Positions 57,800 through 64,000 of a stretch of 64,000 nt of DNA are shown here, piece by piece. A program made the translations under genes and the position numbers. The stretch lies in assembly GCA_015698045.1 (NCBI GenBank), contig BLAL01000028.1, forward strand, positions 496,001-560,000, given 5' to 3'. The DNA is from Rhizophagus clarus (Eukaryota > Glomeromycota > Glomeromycetes > Glomerales > Glomeraceae). The notes under the pieces were generated by a model that saw only the letters and a list, made by a program, of their open reading frames with translations, searched no databases and was not told the origin of the DNA. Position 1 is the first letter of the stretch; every line of letters starts with the position of its first letter.

Positions 57800-58160
57800 G
57801 TATAATTAGTATATATTTTACTATATTGTATAAAGATTTTTTTAATTAAAATTATTTAATCATTTAGAAGAAAAAATAAAAGCAAAATTTATTTATTATC
57901 ATCTTAAAAATACTGGTAGTAAAATTTGTAGTAATAGTAGTACACTAGTACTAAATCTAAAGAAGTCATTGCATTGCAAAACTAAGATGCGCTAACAGTG
58001 TTCTGCATATAGTAGACTTACAAAGATAAATAAACCTTCAGGAATTAACATTAGCCTATGTAGCTATTGTAATAAGAGTAATTATTAGATCTGTTATGTG
58101 AATATATTTTGGGATAAAATCCTAATGTTTGATCATTATATTGAAGAGATTAGTTTCTTG
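57800..58160. other. AT-rich spacer
   Basis: No gene or repeat recognised. Confidence 0.5.
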
Positions 58161-58179
58161 TTTGTTTAAAGATTGCAAG

Positions 58180-58640
58180 AGATCATCCCAAAATTCTTTC
58201 TTGTCCAAGAACTGTAGAGATCATCCCAAAATCTATAATTAAAGGAGGAAAATGAAACTTAAAGGTGAGACTTATTTTTTTTTTGCCTAAAGGATAAACT
58301 TATAGGTGAGACTTAAAGGTTAGACTTAGCATATATCTGGTAGGTTAAACTTCGAAGTGAGACTTAAAGGTTGGACTTAACTTATATCTAGCAGGTTAGA
58401 CTTTAAGATGAAACTTAAAAAGGTTAGATTTAGCATATATCTGACAGGTTAGACTTTTAGGTTAGATTTAGAGGTTAGACTTTTTGTTCTTATACTTATG
58501 CAAATAAATCAGCTTTAGAATAATTCTTAACATATCAAGAAATTAATGATATACTAGAATATACTCAATACTTTTTTAATTAAGAATTTGTTATTCATAC
58601 TGTGATAAGTCTAATCTTTTTAGAGGTTAGACTTATCAAG
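58180..58640 (+). repeat. Tandem repeat, GGTTAGACTTAGCATATATCTG type
   Basis: About four units of 55-60 bases built from GGTGAGACTTAAAGGTTAGAC and TTAGCATATATCTGGYAGGTTA lie at 58263-58480. Upstream, AGAGATCATCCCAAAATYT is directly repeated 30 bases apart (58188, 58219). Confidence 0.7.
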
Positions 58641-58753
58641 TTTTGTTTACGATTATAAATTAATTTTAGAATTAATTCTAAGATAACATAAAATTTGGTA
58701 TGCTTAATGAGCTTGAAAGACCGCCCTACAAGCATGCTTGAATACTTTGGTCC

Positions 58754-59131
58754 TTGATGCTTGTAAGACTTTTTAGAGGCAAGTTAAATGTCATACTTTT
58801 TTTGTTATATTATTTGGGATTAAAATCAGGTCAGCGTGTTAATAATAATATTGTTTTCTTTAACTTGAAAACAAAAAATTTGGGTAAGATGAATATGTTA
58901 ATAGGATTTGAGTCCTACATGATTTTAAGCTTGAATTCAATATTGGTTTTTATTATATTTTTTGGACTTGCAAATTTATTTATTTCTCAAAAAAGATTAT
59001 ATAAATTTGTATATTGGAAAATAAGCTGGGAGAAGCTTACACCAATTTATATCTATTTGGAAATTTTTATTTCAGAACCTCTCTTTTTGTATTACTTATA
59101 TCCATTTATATTTTTATTAGATGAAGAATAA
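58754..59131 (+). CDS. Possible small membrane protein, weak
   Basis: A 125-codon open frame with several hydrophobic stretches (VILFLLYYLGL; MILSLNSILVFIIFFGLANLF; IFISEPLFLYYLYPFIFLL) that could form two or three membrane segments. In such an AT-rich sequence hydrophobic frames arise by chance, there is no recognisable family, and no neighbouring exon could be linked. Listed only because of its length. Confidence 0.2.
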   Translation: MMLVRLFRGKLNVILFLLYYLGLKSGQRVNNNIVFFNLKTKNLGKMNMLIGFESYMILSLNSILVFIIFFGLANLFISQKRLYKFVYWKISWEKLTPIYIYLEIFISEPLFLYYLYPFIFLLDEE

Positions 59132-60694
59132 TGCAAAATCCATCAATAACAAAAATAAATGTTTTTTTTAATTTTTTTTTTAGATAATATATTATAAGCA
59201 TCATAATAAATTTAATGAATCTACGTAATTCGCAATTATAAATTCAACAAGTGATGATTATGATGATCAAAAAAAATGCAATTACTTAAAGATTACAAAT
59301 TAATATTATATAAAATATATATTGATAATCAAAGATGGATTTAAACAGTTTAAAAAAATTTTAATAGAATTAAAAGTTTGGTAACTGATATTAATAAATA
59401 TGAATCCATACACTTGAAAAGATCACAATAAATATAAGATATTTTTAGTAAAGTGATTTATTTTGTAAATAAGAAAATAATTATAAACTAGTGAAATATT
59501 TTTTTCTTTAAAAGTAATTAAGATTTTCTTTAAATTATGAATGATATAAATAATAATTATCTGATACTTACCTTTCTAAAGTATATAATTTCTTTTTAAA
59601 AGATAATGGTTGTATGTTAATTGTAGTAATATTTCTATTTTCTTTTCTTTATATTTTTGATTTAATAATAATATATTGGAAAAAGAAAAAACATATATTA
59701 TTTTCATAATCATTATCACAATTGTTATCATTTGACCATATATAATAATAATAGTTTATTAATAAACAACTACTGTTTGCTAGTTAATTTACTACTAATT
59801 AAAGTAATTAAAAATAAATTAATAATATTTTTTATAAAATATTTAATTGTCTATATTAACATTATAATAAAATATTTTTTTATCAAACTGCATAAAATTA
59901 TATAAAGGCCAAGCATATTGGAAGATATTAAATAACTTTAATAATAATTTAAACAATTTATATAATAATTATGCAAATGAATATTCTATTAAAGATAATA
60001 TATAAATTTGAATATTAAAGTATTTGAAATATAATATAATAATATTCAATTATAGTGTAAAATTGAAATATTAGAAATCTAATTTACTGCTAATGCTAAT
60101 ATAGTTGTTATTGATTTTAATTTTGAACATATTCCTAATTTTACTTTCTATATTCCTGAATGATCTAATTACTACTCTTTATAGTTCTCGATGATAAAAA
60201 TTATCTTTTAATATATCATTTTTTTAATTTGGCTAAAAATGATGTTCTAAAATGGTTCATTTTTGAGAAAATGTTATTCTACTAAGAAGTATAACACAAG
60301 AACGTGAACTTGTTAATTCAATAAATGATATTACAAAACAAAAGTTTTAGTTGGAATACAATGGTAAAGAATATTATCTTTACTATCATCCAATCTTTTT
60401 AAAATCCTGTTAATGGAACTGAAAATCGAATATAAAAAAAAAAATTATTATTATTTTTATTTATTTATAATATATTATTGCAATCAAAATTTCTGGACAG
60501 ACAATGATTACAGTGCCGGTCACGTTTTCTCCAACCATTAAGTTACATGACCGATACAACTTCTTTTAAATATCAATAGAAATTAAAATTTTAAATATTT
60601 AGAAAATTTTTTGAGAATAATGTTAATTATTTTAACTCGGTAAAAACTTAAATTGTGAATTTATATATGCTTTCTTTATTTAATGTTAACTGCT
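59132..60694. other. AT-rich intergenic region downstream of SPO22
   Basis: No gene recognised. The block from about 60480 to 60560 (GTGCCGGTCACGTTTTC, ACATGACCGATACAAC) is less AT-rich than its surroundings, without known motif. Confidence 0.5.
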
Positions 60695-63600
60695 TTATAC
60701 TTTATCAATAATACCAGTATCGTAATTCTTCATTATCTCGTTATAAGATTTTCTCATCTTTTAACGCATATTATAATATTTCAATTTTCAAACATTTATT
60801 GTAAAGAATAAAAAAAAGTAAGAATATAAACCGGAAGTACTATTACCTCTTCTTCGTATAACATTCCATTGTTAATATATCGACAAAAAGAAATTGCTGT
60901 CTCGCACCATTTCTTAGCTTGCACGAAATCATTAGCACTGTTTAAGACATTTTCGATTTCTTAATTTATTAAAAATTACGGTAAATAAATTTAGTATAGC
61001 ACCTACGAATAATAATCGATTCCACAATTCCATGCATTGACCATTAACCATTGAATCTCATCTGGTGGATATTTTCCCTATAGGATTAAAAGAAGTTAAT
61101 CCAATTTCAAATAAATTATTTTTATTAATACCTTAGTGCATTCTTGATTTAGTATATCGAGCGCTTGAACATAATACTGGGCAGCTGATTGTTTGTTTTT
61201 TAACATCGCGGTTATTATCAACATTCGAAACCACCTTGAAAACTGTTCAATATCAGCTTGTTTATGTTTCATTATCGAGTTTAAAAGGATCTAACATAAT
61301 TTGCTTTAGTATATGATAATCTTAATTCACTTTTAAATTAAATCACTTTTAAAAAACGTAATCACCTGCAAGATCGAAAATATAACTTCGAAAAAAGATA
61401 ATGTAAATAATTACTCTTTGAAGCAATTAATCAATAAAATCGTTACGTTACTTGCACTCGGACAGTCACTCTCATTGATTAACAATTCTACCATCCGCTC
61501 AAATATTTTTGATGGTATCTCAAAATCAAATGCTTCTGTAGCCTATATTATGATAGAATTAATTTATAATTCCTTATAAAAATATGTGATGACATCGCAT
61601 GGCGTGACAACCGGGAGACGATCAAATTTCACTCCAACTCCGAAGTCCAACGCTTCGCGAAAAAAGAAGCCACCATACTTACATTAATCACAACCTGCAA
61701 TTTATCCCAAAGTCCCAATTTTGCTTTTGCTTCATATTCGAATAATAATATTAGCATTAAATCTTTTTGAGAAGTAGATTGGCCGTCATTTTCAATATTG
61801 TCAAATTTCCGCTTGCCCAAAACTTTTATTTTCTTGTATTGTTCGATTTTATCTAACACTTGCTCTAAAATTTCTTTCTGTTAAATCGTGTAATGATTCA
61901 ATTTAGTTGTATTTTAAGATGTATGAAAAGGAGAATCAATAATTGTATCAACCTTTTTGGATATTGATTTTTCTTGTCGAGAAAAGAATATTTTACCGCA
62001 GAGAGAAAAAAAGATACAAAGTTTTTTTCGGGTTATATGTTCTATAGTTTCTTCGGGGTATTCATTTAGAAACTGATAAAGGACTTTAAATTAGTCTTCT
62101 AATTGTTATATATAATGGAAAATACGTGTATACCTTATGCGAGATTTCAATTAATCTGACGGCATATAGATCATTACCATTATCTGATTGATGACAGAAT
62201 CCTAATGCAATATTCCATGCTACGAAAAATACTTTAATATTTTTTGACAAAATTTTATGATTTAGTTTGTCAAATTAACCTGTTTTGAAGAACCATTCAA
62301 AGTCATTTAACGGTACTTTTTTTGGCTGACATATTCCAGTTTCATTTATTTTATTATTAATATCTTCAACCATTGTATCATTAAGTGTGGATGCTATAGT
62401 ATTTAAGAACATAATCCGAGAATTCAGCAATCACAAATAATAAAATAATAATAAGATAAATATTACCTATTTCAAAGTAATTGCATATACATTCTTTCAG
62501 CGAATTCCTAATTTTTTTTTATATTTTAGTTTACTTTAACATTATTCTTTTAATGAAAACAAGTAAAACTCACTTTTCCATATCACTTGACAAAGAATTA
62601 TGAGTCATTCGAATCAAACATCTAACAGATACACGAATAATTTGTTGAATAGATCAATTATCATACATGTACTAGTAAAATCTCAACTCACCTAATTAAT
62701 ACGAGTATATTAATATTCGCTATGTTTTCGCCATTTTTATGTTTTTTCAAAATTTCTTGCAATGTTTCAATTAAAACTTCCTTATTTCCCTTTTTATACG
62801 CTTCATGGGCTGCCATGGCAAGCATGTTTCCGCTAAATCCATTTCCATTACACATATCACTCAAATACTGAATTGCTAAAAATATTTCCATTTAGGAAAA
62901 AGTATATTAACATTAAATTGATTAAAAGGAAAACTTTGTCAACCTTGATCATTTTGTCGTTTTTCCATAGCGATATGGTAAAGTATGTAAAAATTTGCGG
63001 AGGAATTATCTTCGTGCAGCTGCGCCTTATGAACTGCTTCAATTGCATCTGCCAAGGCATCATCTTCTAGGTAACATAATGCTATCTTTCTGTAATTGAT
63101 GAGGAATTTAGTAATTATATGACTAAGAATAAACTAATAAAGTAAGATAAATTGATAAATTAAGAGAATGACACCTTTGTAAAATTGCGGCATTACGGTT
63201 ATTCGTTTGATTTGAGGCTAACCATTTATATGCAATCAAATACCATTTTTTGGCGCGTTCGTAATCTTGATTCTATAGATAGATAAATTCATAAAGCACA
63301 TTGAAGTAATTTAAAATGAATTGAATTTAAAAAATCTTACTGAATAATTACGATCCCCATTTTGCCAAAGAATCTGTTTAATATGAAATTAATTAATTTT
63401 TTTTTTTTTTTTTTGTATTTATTAAAAGGGATTATTACAAAAATCTTACTAGTTGACATGCAACTCTTGTCCTATGACCAATAACGATACCGTGCCTTTG
63501 TTCAACTATAGAAATGAATGTACAATGATGGTTTATAAGGTAATTTTTCAAGTAATAACTAATGTACATACATCCGAGTGTCACCTCAACGCTACTGATA

Positions 63601-63982
63601 ATATCATTAACCTCTAAATCTATTGAATCGCCATTTTCAAGCATATGGAATTTACTTATTATAGCTTTCTCGACGTATGAGACATTTCGCATGTCAGCAA
63701 GTTTTTCCTCAATAAGAATATCTATACCTCTTAATGCCGTCATTACACTATGTAATGAAAATATTCGATTATTTAGATTATTTAGAGAAAATAAGGATAG
63801 ATTTACAAATAACTTACTTGATTTCACTAATGAAATGTGTAATATTTAATAAGCTAAATTTTTATAATGTTAGATTGTAAGTTTATGTATTTAAAAATAA
63901 TATTTATTGCAAAATTAGATGTTTACTCACATTTTTAAATTTTCTTTGGTTACTTGACTATTTCTAATAAATGGAATGTATA
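60695..63982 (-). CDS. SPO22: SPO22/ZIP4 (TEX11-like) meiotic TPR protein, 5' end outside window
   Basis: SPO22/ZIP4 is a TPR-repeat scaffold of the meiotic ZMM group that promotes crossovers and synaptonemal complex assembly on chromosomes. Nineteen exons can be linked in frame: 63931-63982, 63818-63826, 63450-63747, 63341-63373, 63175-63272, 62945-63089, 62692-62875, 62574-62621, 62467-62507, 62280-62393, 62134-62219, 61954-62072, 61683-61877, 61452-61542, 61366-61385, 61132-61290, 61007-61077, 60847-60937 and 60695-60757 (each give or take a base), about 638 codons with no stop. Diagnostic stretches are AKKWYLIAYKWLAS with RKIALCYLEDDALADAIEA (TPR-like), FEWFFKTAWNIALGFCHQ, IQWLMVNAWNCGIDYYS, AKKWCETAISF and the C-terminal MRKSYNEIM. 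All introns are short with GT..AG ends. The second visible exon is only 9 nt. It appears intact and its 5' exons lie beyond 64000. Confidence 0.88.
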
Positions 63983-64000
63983 CTATTTAAAAAAATAAAA

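Noticed and set aside
58754-59131. Confident membrane-protein gene
   Set aside because: Only length and hydrophobicity speak for it, both common by chance in AT-rich DNA; kept as a very weak feature.

Overview
The window looks like a gene-poor, very AT-rich stretch of a fungal nuclear genome, most likely an arbuscular mycorrhizal fungus (Glomeromycotina, Rhizophagus-like). The evidence is short GT..AG introns, a SPO22/ZIP4 meiotic gene with many small exons, and repeat families that I associate from memory with that group: hAT, Plavaka-like, IS630-type and LINE elements, SAM-domain repeat proteins and Polinton/Maverick relics. Only one gene looks like intact single-copy host DNA: SPO22/ZIP4 at 60695-63982 (minus), which runs off the right edge. 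Nearly everything else is layered mobile DNA and tandem repeats.

Region 1 (about 379-16460) is a four-deep nest. An element with GGGG-rich terminal inverted repeats and exon-like modules is interrupted by a Polinton-like element (661-15012) with long inverted repeats, a D5-type helicase, a retroviral-type integrase and a zinc-ribbon gene. A hAT transposon (1439-9966, perfect 8-bp duplication ACCAAAGC) sits in the left inverted repeat of the Polinton. The hAT is itself interrupted by an unclassified DDE-type element (about 4.1-8.5 kb) and a 975-bp non-autonomous hAT element (8818-9792, duplication ATCCTAGC).

Region 2 (16.5-24.7 kb) holds a 1417-bp non-autonomous hAT with an internal minisatellite, a 601-bp pogo-like MITE with TA duplication, a decayed Plavaka-like transposase, an unrecognised multi-exon gene and the first copy of a 770-bp repeat. 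Region 3 (24.7-31.6 kb) contains two neighbouring TIR elements with long purine-rich minisatellites and minus-strand exon-like modules, followed by a plus-strand module array. Region 4 (33.6-47 kb) is the second copy of the 770-bp repeat, split by three insertions: a 3.9-kb TIR element carrying a SAM-domain gene and an IS630 transposase, an ORF1-only retroposon with poly(A) and target duplication, and a LINE that was itself hit by two more TIR elements.

Region 5 (47-57.3 kb) is dominated by arrays of 31-51-nt exon-like modules, each preceded by a pyrimidine tract plus AG and followed by GTAAG, arranged in both orientations around minisatellites. The same style of array recurs in at least eight places in the window, several of them inside TIR elements. 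I consider this family of mobile, splice-signal-bearing micro-module arrays the most unusual feature here. Region 6 (57.3-60.7 kb) is mostly AT-rich spacer with a small decayed reading frame.

Limits: all calls come from reading the sequence; no alignment or database search was run. Intron and exon boundaries are inferred from GT/AG signals and frame continuity, and coordinates of element ends without a target duplication are approximate.
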